Part shown: piece after piece, positions 1 through 8,532 of the stretch
Numbering within the stretch: position 1 is the first letter of the stretch
Layout of the letters: every line of letters begins with the position of its first letter
Source: Halomarinibacterium sp041392205
Lineage (GTDB): Bacteria > Bacteroidota > Bacteroidia > Flavobacteriales > Flavobacteriaceae
Reading direction: 5' to 3'
DNA: 64,000 bases
Assembly: GCA_041392205.1 (NCBI GenBank)
Contig: JAWKMO010000002.1
Span: 310,001 to 374,000, forward strand
Made by a program: the position numbers and the translations under genes
The notes under the pieces: model-generated
Database searches by the model: none
Seen by the model: only the letters and a program-made list of their open reading frames with translations
What the model was told of the DNA's origin: nothing

Positions 1-1316
1 GCAATGACCTCGGGATAGGCCTTTAAAGTGTTTAGTGTTTCTTCATCAACCTCATTAAAAGTGGCTGCTTCGGGAACAACTCCGTGGTAATATTTATGGG
101 TTAGCACTGTCACCCGATTGATGAAATTTCCAAAAATGGCCACCAATTCGTTGTTATTTCTGGCTTGGAAATCGGTCCAAGTAAAATCATTATCCTTAGT
201 TTCAGGGGCATTGGCAGTTAACACATAGCGTAGCACATCCTGTTGGTTGGGGAATTCATCCAAATATTCGTGCAACCACACCGCCCAGTTTTTACTGGTA
301 GATATTTTATTGCCTTCCAGATTTAAAAACTCATTGGCAGGAACATTGTCCGGAAGAATGTAACTCCCTTCCGCTTTCAGCATACTTGGAAAAATGATAC
401 AGTGAAACACAATGTTGTCTTTTCCAATAAAATGCAACAGTTTCGTATCCTCACTTTTCCAGTAGGGTTCCCAGTCTTTCCCTTCTCTTTCTGCCCATTC
501 TTTGGTGGAAGAAATGTAACCAATAGGGGCATCGAACCAAACGTAAAGTACTTTCCCTTCGGCTCCATCAACAGGCACAGGGATTCCCCAATCAAGATCA
601 CGAGTTACCGCACGAGGACGTAAACCGTCGTCAATCCAGGATTTACATTGTCCATAGACATTGGTTTTCCAATCTTTTTGATGCCCTTTTAAAATCCAGT
701 CCTTTAACCAATTTTCATATTGGTCTAAAGGTAAAAACCAGTGTTTGGTTTCTTTTAAGATAGGTTTACTTCCGGTAATGGCACTTTTAGGGTTGATAAG
801 ATCGGTAGCATTATGCGAGGTGCCGCAACGCTCACATTGATCGCCATAACTTTCTTCATTGCCACATTTTGGGCAGGTGCCAATCACAAACCGGTCTGCC
901 AAAAACTGTTGTGCATCTTCATCATATAATTGTTGGGTGACTTCTTCCACAAATTTTCTGTCCTCATAGAGCTTTCTGAAAAATTGCGAAGCTGTATCAT
1001 GATGTACTTTAGCCGAAGTACGTGAATAATTATCGAAAGAAATTCCGAAGTCTTCAAAAGACTTTTTAATAATGGCATGGTATTTATCCACTACTTGCTG
1101 CGGGGTGATACCTTCCTTTTTGGCTTTGATGGTGATAGGAACCCCGTGTTCATCGCTTCCGCAAATAAAAGCAACATCGTTATTTTGAAGCCGTTGGAAA
1201 CGTGCATAAATATCGGCAGGCACATACACCCCTGCCAAATGCCCAATGTGGACTGGGCCGTTGGTATACGGAAGTGCAGCGGTAATAGTATATTTTTTGG
1301 GATGGTTCATCTTCAT
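1..1316 (-). CDS. metG: Methionyl-tRNA synthetase (3' end cut by window edge)
   Basis: Charges tRNA-Met with methionine in the cytoplasm. Translating the minus strand from 1316 gives an open frame running off the left edge (about 438 residues present). The class I signature HIGH lies at residues 23-26, a four-cysteine zinc knuckle at C148, C151, C161 and C164, and the second signature is KISTS at 337-341 in place of KMSKS, a form I know from Bacteroidota and archaeal-type MetRS. Start codons at 1316 and 1310 are both possible (MKMNHPKKY or MNHPKKY). A -7 element lies a few bases upstream, so the leader is very short. The anticodon-binding and C-terminal parts are outside the window. Confidence 0.97.
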   Translation of the reverse strand, partial: MKMNHPKKYTITAALPYTNGPVHIGHLAGVYVPADIYARFQRLQNNDVAFICGSDEHGVPITIKAKKEGITPQQVVDKYHAIIKKSFEDFGISFDNYSRTSAKVHHDTASQFFRKLYEDRKFVEEVTQQLYDEDAQQFLADRFVIGTCPKCGNEESYGDQCERCGTSHNATDLINPKSAITGSKPILKETKHWFLPLDQYENWLKDWILKGHQKDWKTNVYGQCKSWIDDGLRPRAVTRDLDWGIPVPVDGAEGKVLYVWFDAPIGYISSTKEWAEREGKDWEPYWKSEDTKLLHFIGKDNIVFHCIIFPSMLKAEGSYILPDNVPANEFLNLEGNKISTSKNWAVWLHEYLDEFPNQQDVLRYVLTANAPETKDNDFTWTDFQARNNNELVAIFGNFINRVTVLTHKYYHGVVPEAATFNEVDEETLNTLKAYPEVI

Positions 1317-1326
1317 AAATAAGTTG

Positions 1327-1334
1327 CAAAAATA
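1327..1334 (-). promoter_or_regulatory. metG -7 promoter element
   Basis: The minus strand reads TATTTTTG, a full match to the Bacteroidota -7 consensus TAnnTTTG, ending 10 bp before the 1316 start. I see no convincing -33 TTG at the usual distance. Confidence 0.6.
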
Positions 1335-1350
1335 CGTATTTATAAACAGA

Positions 1351-1376
1351 AAAAGCATTCCCTAGTAGAGAATGCT
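1351..1376 (-). terminator. Intrinsic terminator of the DUF1800-DUF1501 operon
   Basis: On the minus strand the perfect stem AGCATTC/GAATGCT (arms 1370-1376 and 1354-1360) is followed by TTTT. It lies 22 bp after the DUF1501 stop. Confidence 0.75.
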
Positions 1377-1398
1377 ATCTGTAAAAAACGAATAGGAT

Positions 1399-3024
1399 TT
1401 ATTTTATCAATATGGATTTACTGTAATGCTGTCCACCAAAACTAATGCGATAAATATACTGTCCATAACTTAATCGGGTTGCGGCTTTTTCCTTGATGTC
1501 AATACTATTTCGCCCAGCAAGGAATAGTTGGTTGGCAAGTGTTGCTATTTCTTTTCCTACCAAATCATATAATTTGATTACCCCATGAGAGGGGTGTGGA
1601 ACATTCATTTCTATATATACCGAATTATTTTTATACACAGGAACGTGTGTAAATCGCGTTACATTACTGAAATCATTATTCGATAATACCTGACATTCAA
1701 AACCAAGATCCAAATTTTGATAGGTTTGATTTAATAAAATTGTATTGACTACTGAAGAATCTAAACAAAACCAGTTGGTAAGTACAGTAGAATAGACATC
1801 TCTAAAATCGGAAGTTGGGATTAAATTATCATTGGCATCCCATTCATTAATATTGGGGTGTTCTCCTACAAAACCACTTCCGTTTAGCCCGGCACCAAAT
1901 AACATTACCGGTGAGGCAGCTCCGTGGTCGGTGCCTTCAGAGCCATTTTCGTAAGGTCTTCTTCCAAATTCTGAAATGGTCATTCCCAATACTTTATCAT
2001 CCATCCCGGAAACTGCTAAATCTTCATAAAATGCTTTAATGGAAGTAGCTAAGTCCTGTAATAACGCTTGATGTGCGTCGGGTTGGTTGGCGTGGGTATC
2101 AAAACTTCCTAAAGAAACCATATATACTTTGGTGCCCAAACCGCCTTTAATAAGTCTTGCAACAGCAGCTAATTGTGCAGCTAAATCACCTTCGCCATAA
2201 TTGGCATTGTTGGAAGCAGTGGTATAGGCCTCGTGTATGATTTGTGCATAAAGAAAGGTGGTATTGGCGGTAGCTCTCATAAATAGCAATTTGTCTCCAT
2301 AAACACAATCGGGAACATTCACCACATCATGAAGGGTTCCGTTTTCAGCTACATTCTGTAATTGTTCAATATTGGCTACGGTAAAAGCGTAATTGTTATT
2401 GTTTCCTTCAAAAATAAGATTCCCCACATTTCCTACTTGGACGGCTGGCGGAATTTCGGGGGGATTTATGAGGTAATCGGGATAGAGATCTTCAAAATAC
2501 CTACCCCACCAACCCGTGGGTTCAACGTAGGTATCTGCTGTAGAGGCCCATATATCGGTAGAGCGAAAATGCGATAAATTTTGTTGCGGATATCCTACTC
2601 CATGCACCACTTTCATGTGGCCATTGCCCCAAACCGATTCGAGAGCATTCATATAATTTGGGATGGCGAAATCGGCATTGAGATTTAATAAATCACTTTG
2701 TTGGTGCCGTATGGTAGGACGAAGATTGGCATACGAAGCATAATCGTATACGGGAACTATGGTATTTAATCCATCATTTCCACCTTCCAATCTAATAATA
2801 ACCAAAATGTTATCATTTTCACTGTTAGCCAATGCAACCGATAGTGGAGAGGGTTTTGAAGCAGAAACCGTATGGCTCCCCAGCATCATGGTTCCGCCAC
2901 CCACGAGCCCTAATGCTTGAATAAAAGACCTTCTATTCCACAAAAGGTGTTCTTGGTCATGAACGGTTTGTTCTTTTTTTTCGTTTTTTTCTTTGTTTCG
3001 AAATAGGGGATGAGGGTGACACAT
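1399..3024 (-). CDS. DUF1501 family secreted protein with T9SS sorting domain
   Basis: I start it at the ATG at 3024 (MCHPHPLFR), 5 bp after the upstream DUF1800 stop; the frame is open further up but that would overlap DUF1800. It is 541 aa. Near the N-terminus RRSFIQALGLVGGG looks like a twin-arginine type signal, typical of DUF1501 proteins. The body has the metal-hydrolase-like segments of the family (RLEGGNDGLNT, a TISEFGRRPYENGSEGTDHG block). The last 80 or so residues form a type A T9SS sorting domain (KLYDLVGKEI and an ending in KSILIK), so the protein is expected to be exported through T9SS. DUF1501 belongs to the alkaline-phosphatase/sulfatase superfamily; the substrate is unknown. 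It is almost certainly co-transcribed with DUF1800. Confidence 0.9.
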   Translation of the reverse strand: MCHPHPLFRNKEKNEKKEQTVHDQEHLLWNRRSFIQALGLVGGGTMMLGSHTVSASKPSPLSVALANSENDNILVIIRLEGGNDGLNTIVPVYDYASYANLRPTIRHQQSDLLNLNADFAIPNYMNALESVWGNGHMKVVHGVGYPQQNLSHFRSTDIWASTADTYVEPTGWWGRYFEDLYPDYLINPPEIPPAVQVGNVGNLIFEGNNNNYAFTVANIEQLQNVAENGTLHDVVNVPDCVYGDKLLFMRATANTTFLYAQIIHEAYTTASNNANYGEGDLAAQLAAVARLIKGGLGTKVYMVSLGSFDTHANQPDAHQALLQDLATSIKAFYEDLAVSGMDDKVLGMTISEFGRRPYENGSEGTDHGAASPVMLFGAGLNGSGFVGEHPNINEWDANDNLIPTSDFRDVYSTVLTNWFCLDSSVVNTILLNQTYQNLDLGFECQVLSNNDFSNVTRFTHVPVYKNNSVYIEMNVPHPSHGVIKLYDLVGKEIATLANQLFLAGRNSIDIKEKAATRLSYGQYIYRISFGGQHYSKSILIK

Positions 3025-3029
3025 AGCAG

Positions 3030-4493
3030 TTATTTTAATTGAAATTCGGGGATTGTGGCAAGATGCACTAACAGTAAATAGACTTGATAGGGAGCCGATT
3101 CCCAATCAAGATTCCAAAGGCCTTCGTCATAGTAGTTTTGAGGGACTTCCCATTTAAAAATATCGGTAGCAATATCATAATCGCTTGGCGTGTACAATTC
3201 TTTGCAATTAAAATAATCTACTATCACACGGGTAATGTATTCCGGGTCAATGCTATTATTACTTAAATCTCTGGCAAATTCCCTAAAGGTTTCTTCCTGG
3301 CCATTTCCTAGTAGTGTACCCAAATAGGCTTGAAATAATTGCCACCTTCCTGTAAGTGTAGAAGTGCTTATCCAGTCTTCATCCCGTTGCCAGCCAGCTA
3401 CGTTGGGGGGATTGTAAATATTTTGCCCCAAGGTCCCCGCAAAATAGATAAAGGCCTCCATCAATTCATCGTTGTACGGAAATTCACTCTCATTGACAAA
3501 ATTGAAAATTAAATCGAAGGGACTTTTTATGACAACTCCTGTAGCTCTTTCGTCAAAAAAATGTTCGCTTTTAAAAAGCTGTTTTAAGACGGGTACTAGC
3601 TCAAAATTATTAGATATAAATGTTTGGGATAATGGCGTAATAATATTTGTTTCAATAGTTGCGTCTACATCGGGACTCACAAAATATTGATATAATTTTC
3701 GGCAAATGTAGGGTGCAATTAAATCTCCTTTTTCCTGAAAGAGAAGATCAATTACCTCCTCGTAGCCCCAATTACCCGTTTGTCCAAAGATGGTTTTATT
3801 ACCATCCAAAAAAGTACTGTTATCAAAATAGATAGTACCGCCGGGCTCTGTCATGTGATTGTATCCGGTGAGCGCTTTTGAGGTTTCTACAATGTCAACT
3901 TCGGTATAACCATTGCCTTCACCTAATGTAAATAATTCATATAATTCTCTTGCGTAATTTTCATTAGGGTTTACATTGGTATTTTCAAAACCGTTTAAAT
4001 ACAATAGCATGGCCGGGTTGATACCCACAGCGTTCACAAAATCCTTAAAATTTCCCAGCGCATAGGTTTCGCAAACGTTGTAATATTGAAATAAATACGG
4101 CGCATAGAAATAAGTTTCCAGTTCGGTCACAAAATGATTGACCCAAAATTCGGTTAATCGACCTCGAAGTACTTCAGAAATGAAATTATTTCCAGTTTCA
4201 ATTCGCCAATCCAAAATAAATTGCCCATTTTCTTCTTCAAAATTTCCAAAATCACTTACGGCAAAATACCCCCAAAAAGGGGCAGGAGTTGCTGGTAGAT
4301 TGAAAGCAGTATCCACTATACTGTCAATCAAATCCCCGGGACTTAAGGAAAGTCCTATATCCACAGTACTTTGTGAAGCTCCGTAGCCCAATCTGCGATA
4401 CACATGCTGTACTTTTGCAAAGGTCCACGGATTAGGCCCTGAAGGAACATAAGGAGTTAAGGTAGAAGTATTACAAGAAAGTAGGGTTTCCAT
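3030..4493 (-). CDS. DUF1800 family protein
   Basis: It is 487 aa from the ATG at 4493; a TTG two codons upstream is possible but less likely. Family hallmarks are RRLGYGAS near residue 35, the long helical core with ELFTLGEGNGYTEVDIVE and NVAGWQRDEDWIS near residue 375. DUF1800 proteins are found beside DUF1501 proteins in many bacteria, and here the two are 5 bp apart. I see no clear signal peptide, which is odd next to an exported partner. The biochemical role is not known; the constant pairing suggests a joint function such as assembly or maturation of the DUF1501 protein (inference). Confidence 0.88.
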   Translation of the reverse strand: METLLSCNTSTLTPYVPSGPNPWTFAKVQHVYRRLGYGASQSTVDIGLSLSPGDLIDSIVDTAFNLPATPAPFWGYFAVSDFGNFEEENGQFILDWRIETGNNFISEVLRGRLTEFWVNHFVTELETYFYAPYLFQYYNVCETYALGNFKDFVNAVGINPAMLLYLNGFENTNVNPNENYARELYELFTLGEGNGYTEVDIVETSKALTGYNHMTEPGGTIYFDNSTFLDGNKTIFGQTGNWGYEEVIDLLFQEKGDLIAPYICRKLYQYFVSPDVDATIETNIITPLSQTFISNNFELVPVLKQLFKSEHFFDERATGVVIKSPFDLIFNFVNESEFPYNDELMEAFIYFAGTLGQNIYNPPNVAGWQRDEDWISTSTLTGRWQLFQAYLGTLLGNGQEETFREFARDLSNNSIDPEYITRVIVDYFNCKELYTPSDYDIATDIFKWEVPQNYYDEGLWNLDWESAPYQVYLLLVHLATIPEFQLK

Positions 4494-4604
4494 AGGCAAA
4501 AGAATGAATTAGAGGCAATTAAAAATAACTAATTTTTTGCATATTCATAAATAAGACAAAACTTTAACAAAAAAGTTTAATTTTATCTACACAGAATTCC
4601 TCTT

Positions 4605-5522
4605 ATGCAAATCCCAACCTATTTAAAACACGGCGACACTGTTGCCGTTGTTTCCACCGCTCGAAAAATTACCGAAACCGAACTGCAACCTGCTTTGAAC
4701 GTACTGAAATCTTGGGGACTCAACTATATTTTAGGCAAAACCATTGGCGCCGAAAGCCACCAGTTTGCAGGTGACGATGCCTTACGTGCAGCCGATTTTC
4801 AAGAAATGCTGAATGCCCCAGGGGTAAAGGCTATTTGGTGTGCTCGAGGAGGGTACGGAACGGTTCGGATGATCGATTTATTAGATTTTTCAAATTTTCT
4901 GAAGCATCCCAAATGGATTGTAGGCTATAGTGATATTACCGTGTTACACAACCACCTTCATCAACTAGGAATAGCCACGCTGCACGCACAGATGTGTTTG
5001 GAACTAGAAAATAAATCGGAAGCCACCCGCGAGACGTTACAAAAAGCCCTTTTTGGAGAACCTTATACCATTGAATATCCTTCAAACCATTCTTTAAATC
5101 GAAAAGGCGAAGCCAAAGCACAATTGGTAGGCGGAAATCTCTCTATTTTATATTCGTTGTGTGGAAGTCCTTCGGCATTGAATACTAAGGGTAAAATCTT
5201 GTTTTTGGAAGATCTGGACGAACACCTCTACCACATAGACCGTATGATGCAAAACCTAAAACGCAACGGAATGTTGAAAGACTTGGCAGGACTCATTGTA
5301 GGAGGCATGAGCGATATGAAGGACCACACCCAAGCACACGGATTTGCCACCGATAGACCCTTTGGCAAAACTGCTGAAGAAATAATTTATGATGCGGTGA
5401 AGGAATATAACTATCCGGTTTGTTTCGGTTTTCCGGCGGGGCATATATGGGATAATCGAGCAATAATCATGGGTAAAGAAGTACTATTTTTTATTTCTGA
5501 ACAAATAAAAGTTCAATTTTAA
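4605..5522 (+). CDS. LD-carboxypeptidase, peptidase family S66
   Basis: It is 305 aa. It likely cleaves the L,D bond of murein tetrapeptides in the cytoplasm during cell-wall recycling (LdcA-like); the related MccF branch cleaves microcin C-type compounds. The nucleophile elbow GYSD puts the serine at residue 109 (WIVGYSDIT). The family sequence GGNLSIL and the C-terminal histidine in GFPAGH complete the Ser-Glu-His arrangement. No signal peptide is visible, fitting a cytoplasmic recycling enzyme. Its TAA stop overlaps the next ATG by one base (TAATG), so it is translationally coupled to the YraN gene. Confidence 0.93.
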   Translation: MQIPTYLKHGDTVAVVSTARKITETELQPALNVLKSWGLNYILGKTIGAESHQFAGDDALRAADFQEMLNAPGVKAIWCARGGYGTVRMIDLLDFSNFLKHPKWIVGYSDITVLHNHLHQLGIATLHAQMCLELENKSEATRETLQKALFGEPYTIEYPSNHSLNRKGEAKAQLVGGNLSILYSLCGSPSALNTKGKILFLEDLDEHLYHIDRMMQNLKRNGMLKDLAGLIVGGMSDMKDHTQAHGFATDRPFGKTAEEIIYDAVKEYNYPVCFGFPAGHIWDNRAIIMGKEVLFFISEQIKVQF

Positions 5523-5884
5523 TGGCCTACCACAACGAATTGGGAAAACTCGGCGAGGAACTTGCAGCAGCCTATCTGCTTCGGGAAGGCTATGCCATTT
5601 TGGAGCGTAATTTTGTGTTCGACAAAGCCGAGATAGACATTATTGCCCAAAAGGAAGAAGGCGTTATTGTGGTAGTTGAGGTAAAAACCCGCAATAGTGC
5701 AGCCTTTGGCAATCCGCAGGAATTTGTGTCTAAAAGCAAAATAAAATTATTGGTAAAAGCGGCAGACGAATACGTTGTGTCCCGAAAATTAAATGTGGAA
5801 GTGCGCTTCGATATTATTGCGGTACTTAAAAACAAAAAGGAAGAGCGCATTGAGCATTTCCCCAATGCGTTTTATCATTTTTAA
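5522..5884 (+). CDS. YraN/UPF0102 family endonuclease-fold protein
   Basis: It is 120 aa, the normal length for UPF0102. The signature run is visible: G-E-x-x-A at residues 11-15, then LERNF, an acidic AEIDIIA and the VVVEVKTRN strand. These are the D-(E/Q)xK catalytic residues of the restriction-endonuclease-like fold. No biochemical role is firmly established for the family; DNA repair or recombination is usually suggested. It is coupled to the LD-carboxypeptidase by a one-base overlap. Confidence 0.92.
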   Translation: MAYHNELGKLGEELAAAYLLREGYAILERNFVFDKAEIDIIAQKEEGVIVVVEVKTRNSAAFGNPQEFVSKSKIKLLVKAADEYVVSRKLNVEVRFDIIAVLKNKKEERIEHFPNAFYHF

Positions 5885-5950
5885 TTCCCGCTTTTACAGA
5901 AATCTTGGTTTCATTGTACCCAAAACTACTTTTTTTTAATACCATACCCG

Positions 5951-5958
5951 TATTTTTG
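5951..5958 (+). promoter_or_regulatory. -7 promoter element for the AraC-type regulator
   Basis: TATTTTTG matches TAnnTTTG exactly and lies 17 bp before the ATG at 5976. No clear -33 element. Confidence 0.55.
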
Positions 5959-5975
5959 TATCGAAACCATTAGGG

Positions 5976-7097
5976 ATGGATGCCGCATTTAGTTTTATAG
6001 ACATTGTCATTTTTGTAGGGATTTGCCAAGGAATCTTTCTTTCGCTTACCCTACAACGCATTGCAAATAATAACAAAAGAGCTAATACCATATTGTGTTG
6101 GCTTATTATTTTATCGGCATTTATGTTGATAGGGCGGTTTTTAATGCTTCGGTTTTTCTCACCTTGGGTCTTTATGTACTCCTTGTTTTTTGATGTGACA
6201 CTGTTCCTCTTTGGGCCACTATTTTTTTTGTATGTAACGCGCTTATTGGTAAAAGATACTTTTACTATTTCCAAACTTCACTTTCTGCCAGCTCTTTTGT
6301 TTTGGGGATTAACAGCATATTATTTTATAAGCTACACCTCCGAAACCTATTTTCAGGCGTATCGAGAAGGGAAACTTTCACTTATGTTTAATACAATTAT
6401 TGTTTTAGGGATTACTTCAAATGGGTATTATTTGTGGAAGTCGTTTCAGGTATTATTTCAGTTTAAAAAAACGGAAAAGCAAACCTTTTCTTTTCAACAA
6501 AATCCTGTAAAATATCTTACTTTTTTTCTGTTCTCCATTGCCGTAATTTTAGGGGCTTGGGCAATAAGTTATGCCAATGCCACCTTCTTTAATCGCTATT
6601 TTGAATATATTAGTTACGACATTATTTGGGCAGTGATACCTGTATTTATTTATGTGATAGGCTATTTCAGTTTAAAGCAGCCCGAGCTTTTTCGCATACC
6701 TGAAGAGAAGCAAAAAACCACCCATAAAAAAGAACGTCTCCCCGAAGCCGAGGCACAATTACTTCAAAAGAAATTGGATAGCTTGATGATAAACGAAAAG
6801 GTGTTTTTGCAAAACGATTTAACCCTCACGGATGTGGCCGAAATGTTACAAACAAGTTCAAATAACCTTTCCTGGTTGCTCAATCAAGTGTATAAAACCA
6901 CTTTTTACGATTTTATCAATCAGTATCGGGTGCAGGAATTCATCAAAAAAGTGGAAAATCAAGAACATTTAAAACATACCATTTTGGCGCTTTCTATGGA
7001 TGTGGGCTTTAATTCCAAATCTACTTTTAACAAAGCCTTCAAAGATGCGATGAAGGATACCCCTAGTAATTACATAAAAAAGAAGCAAGCCGCCTAA
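5976..7097 (+). CDS. Membrane-anchored AraC-family transcriptional regulator
   Basis: It is 373 aa. Residues 1-240 hold about seven hydrophobic segments with short polar loops (FSFIDIVIFVGICQGIFLSL first, IIWAVIPVFIYVIGYF last). Residues 275-370 are a typical AraC double helix-turn-helix: a TLTDVAEMLQTSSNNLSWLLN first helix pair and an ending with DVGFNSKSTFNKAFKDAMKDTPSNY. This multi-membrane-span plus AraC layout is common in Bacteroidota and implies sensing at the inner membrane. The ligand is unknown. The next gene, a secreted NHL-repeat protein, follows by 79 bp on the same strand and is a possible target. Confidence 0.9.
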   Translation: MDAAFSFIDIVIFVGICQGIFLSLTLQRIANNNKRANTILCWLIILSAFMLIGRFLMLRFFSPWVFMYSLFFDVTLFLFGPLFFLYVTRLLVKDTFTISKLHFLPALLFWGLTAYYFISYTSETYFQAYREGKLSLMFNTIIVLGITSNGYYLWKSFQVLFQFKKTEKQTFSFQQNPVKYLTFFLFSIAVILGAWAISYANATFFNRYFEYISYDIIWAVIPVFIYVIGYFSLKQPELFRIPEEKQKTTHKKERLPEAEAQLLQKKLDSLMINEKVFLQNDLTLTDVAEMLQTSSNNLSWLLNQVYKTTFYDFINQYRVQEFIKKVENQEHLKHTILALSMDVGFNSKSTFNKAFKDAMKDTPSNYIKKKQAA

Positions 7098-7176
7098 GTT
7101 TAGGTTCGGTTGTATGCAAACGGTCGATAATAAGTTTTTCTGAAAGTAGGTTTGCCTAAAACTTTAAACTTTTAGA

Positions 7177-8295
7177 ATGATGAAAAACCTTTTCTTTTTT
7201 ACAACAGCCTTTTTAATAGGACAATTCTTTTTACTTGCGCAAACAGTCACCACCTTTACCGAAGGAACCCCAGACGACGGCATTGCTTTAGATAGTAATG
7301 GAAATATTTATTGCTCCAATTATACGGGAGATACGGTGTTTAAATTTACACCCACAGGCGAAATGACCCCTTTTATCACAGGTTTAAACACCCCCAACGG
7401 ATTGGCGTTTAATTCTAACCAAGAATTGTACGTGTGTGATGGACAGGGGAACACCATTTATAAATATGATATTGATGGAAACTTATTAAATTCTTACCCA
7501 ATTGCAGGACATCCTTCCGGGATTGTAAAATCGATAGATGATGAATCTATGATTTTTACACTCTATCAAGGAAATGCTGTAAAAAAACTAGCTGCCGACG
7601 GTTCCATTACCGATGTTTCTACAGCCGCAGAATTAAGTGGCCCCGTAGGGATTGTGTATGATGCTACTGGAAATTTATATGTTGGAAATTATAACAATCG
7701 AATCATTTACAAAGTGCTGGGCAATGGCGATTTAGAATATATTGCTCAACTCCCTACCCAAGGAGGGAGTTTCCCAAATTTAGGTTTTATTTCCTATGGG
7801 CAAGGAAAACTTTGGGGCACCGTGATGAGTAACCATAAAATCTATGCAATCAATCCCAACAGTGTGGACGATTACCAAATTTATGCAGGAAGTACTCAAG
7901 GAAATGAGGATGGGGACATTGCAACAGCCACTTTTAATGTCCCTAATGGGATTTATTTTGAGGAAACCGAAGGGACTTTATATGTCACTGATTTTGGCAG
8001 CAAAAATTTGCGAATCATTTCAGGGGTAAGTTTGGGAAACGATGAATTTAAGAAGGAAATCACTTCTTTTTATATACTTCCCAATCCTGCTGAAAATACT
8101 TTTGAAATTCAGTTTCAAAATGACCTATTCTCAAAAGTGGATGTAAAAATATATGATGAACTTGGGAAACTTGTCCTTGAAAAAAGGAACCATACAACTG
8201 CTGAAAAAATTGATATTTCCACTTTGAAGAGAGGAGTTTACCTTATAGAAATAACCACTGAAAAAGGCAAATTTTGTAAAAAATTGGTGAAATAA
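7177..8295 (+). CDS. Secreted NHL/SMP-30-like beta-propeller protein with T9SS sorting domain
   Basis: It is 372 aa. A Sec signal peptide covers about residues 1-21 (ends near LLAQ). Residues 25-285 contain repeated blades of the type DGIALDSNGNIYCSN, TGLNTPNGLAFNSNQELYVCD and NVPNGIYFEETEGTLYVTD, typical of NHL/SMP-30 six-bladed propellers. The last 75 residues are a T9SS type A sorting domain (FYILPNPAENTFEIQF at its start, GVYLIEITTEKG near its end). It is predicted to be exported to the cell surface or medium. An enzymatic lactonase role cannot be read from the sequence; a binding role is equally possible. Confidence 0.88.
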   Translation: MMKNLFFFTTAFLIGQFFLLAQTVTTFTEGTPDDGIALDSNGNIYCSNYTGDTVFKFTPTGEMTPFITGLNTPNGLAFNSNQELYVCDGQGNTIYKYDIDGNLLNSYPIAGHPSGIVKSIDDESMIFTLYQGNAVKKLAADGSITDVSTAAELSGPVGIVYDATGNLYVGNYNNRIIYKVLGNGDLEYIAQLPTQGGSFPNLGFISYGQGKLWGTVMSNHKIYAINPNSVDDYQIYAGSTQGNEDGDIATATFNVPNGIYFEETEGTLYVTDFGSKNLRIISGVSLGNDEFKKEITSFYILPNPAENTFEIQFQNDLFSKVDVKIYDELGKLVLEKRNHTTAEKIDISTLKRGVYLIEITTEKGKFCKKLVK

Positions 8296-8312
8296 CATAC
8301 CTTATTTTGTCT

Positions 8313-8376
8313 GGTTGAGTGCAGTCGAGCCTTATAACGTAGTTTGGAATAGATAGTTCTTGATTGCGCTCGAACC
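8313..8376. repeat. REP-like imperfect inverted repeat between convergent genes
   Basis: The arm GGTTGAGTGCAGTCGAGCC (8313-8331) is matched by the reverse complement of 8359-8376, which reads GGTTCGAGCGCAATCAAG. The GC-rich GAGYGCARTC core stands out in AT-rich DNA. Similar TCGAGCGCAGTCGA words recur between genes in many Flavobacteriaceae as I recall, so this looks like one copy of a dispersed palindromic element. It may also act as a bidirectional transcription stop between the NHL-protein gene and the mfd operon. Confidence 0.55.
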
Positions 8377-8385
8377 GACAACACC

Positions 8386-8520
8386 TTATTTTTCATTCTT
8401 TTTAAACAGAAAACCCAATGGTAACCAAATAAGGAAAAAGAAAAATTTTCCTGTAACCAATCCCACAATGGTTATAATGGCAGCAATAATCATTAAAATA
8501 TAACGCCACTTTATCTCCAT
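8386..8520 (-). CDS. Small (44 aa) hypothetical membrane protein behind mfd
   Basis: The minus strand from ATG 8520 to TAA 8386 encodes 44 residues starting MEIKWRYILM and ending LFKKNEK. Two hydrophobic stretches (LMIIAAIITIVGLV and FFFFLIWLPLGFLF) are separated by TGK, so it should be a hairpin of two short membrane helices with a basic tail. It starts 12 bp after the mfd stop on the same strand, which suggests co-transcription. I do not recognise the family. Support is the clean start, the membrane pattern and the operon position; no homology could be checked. Confidence 0.7.
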   Translation of the reverse strand: MEIKWRYILMIIAAIITIVGLVTGKFFFFLIWLPLGFLFKKNEK

Positions 8521-8532
8521 AACAGTTACTTT

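Noticed and set aside
8238..8468. 76-residue frame on the minus strand
   Set aside because: It overlaps the end of the NHL-protein gene and the REP-like element, has no protein-like composition, and lies in another frame from the better 44-residue gene at 8386-8520.
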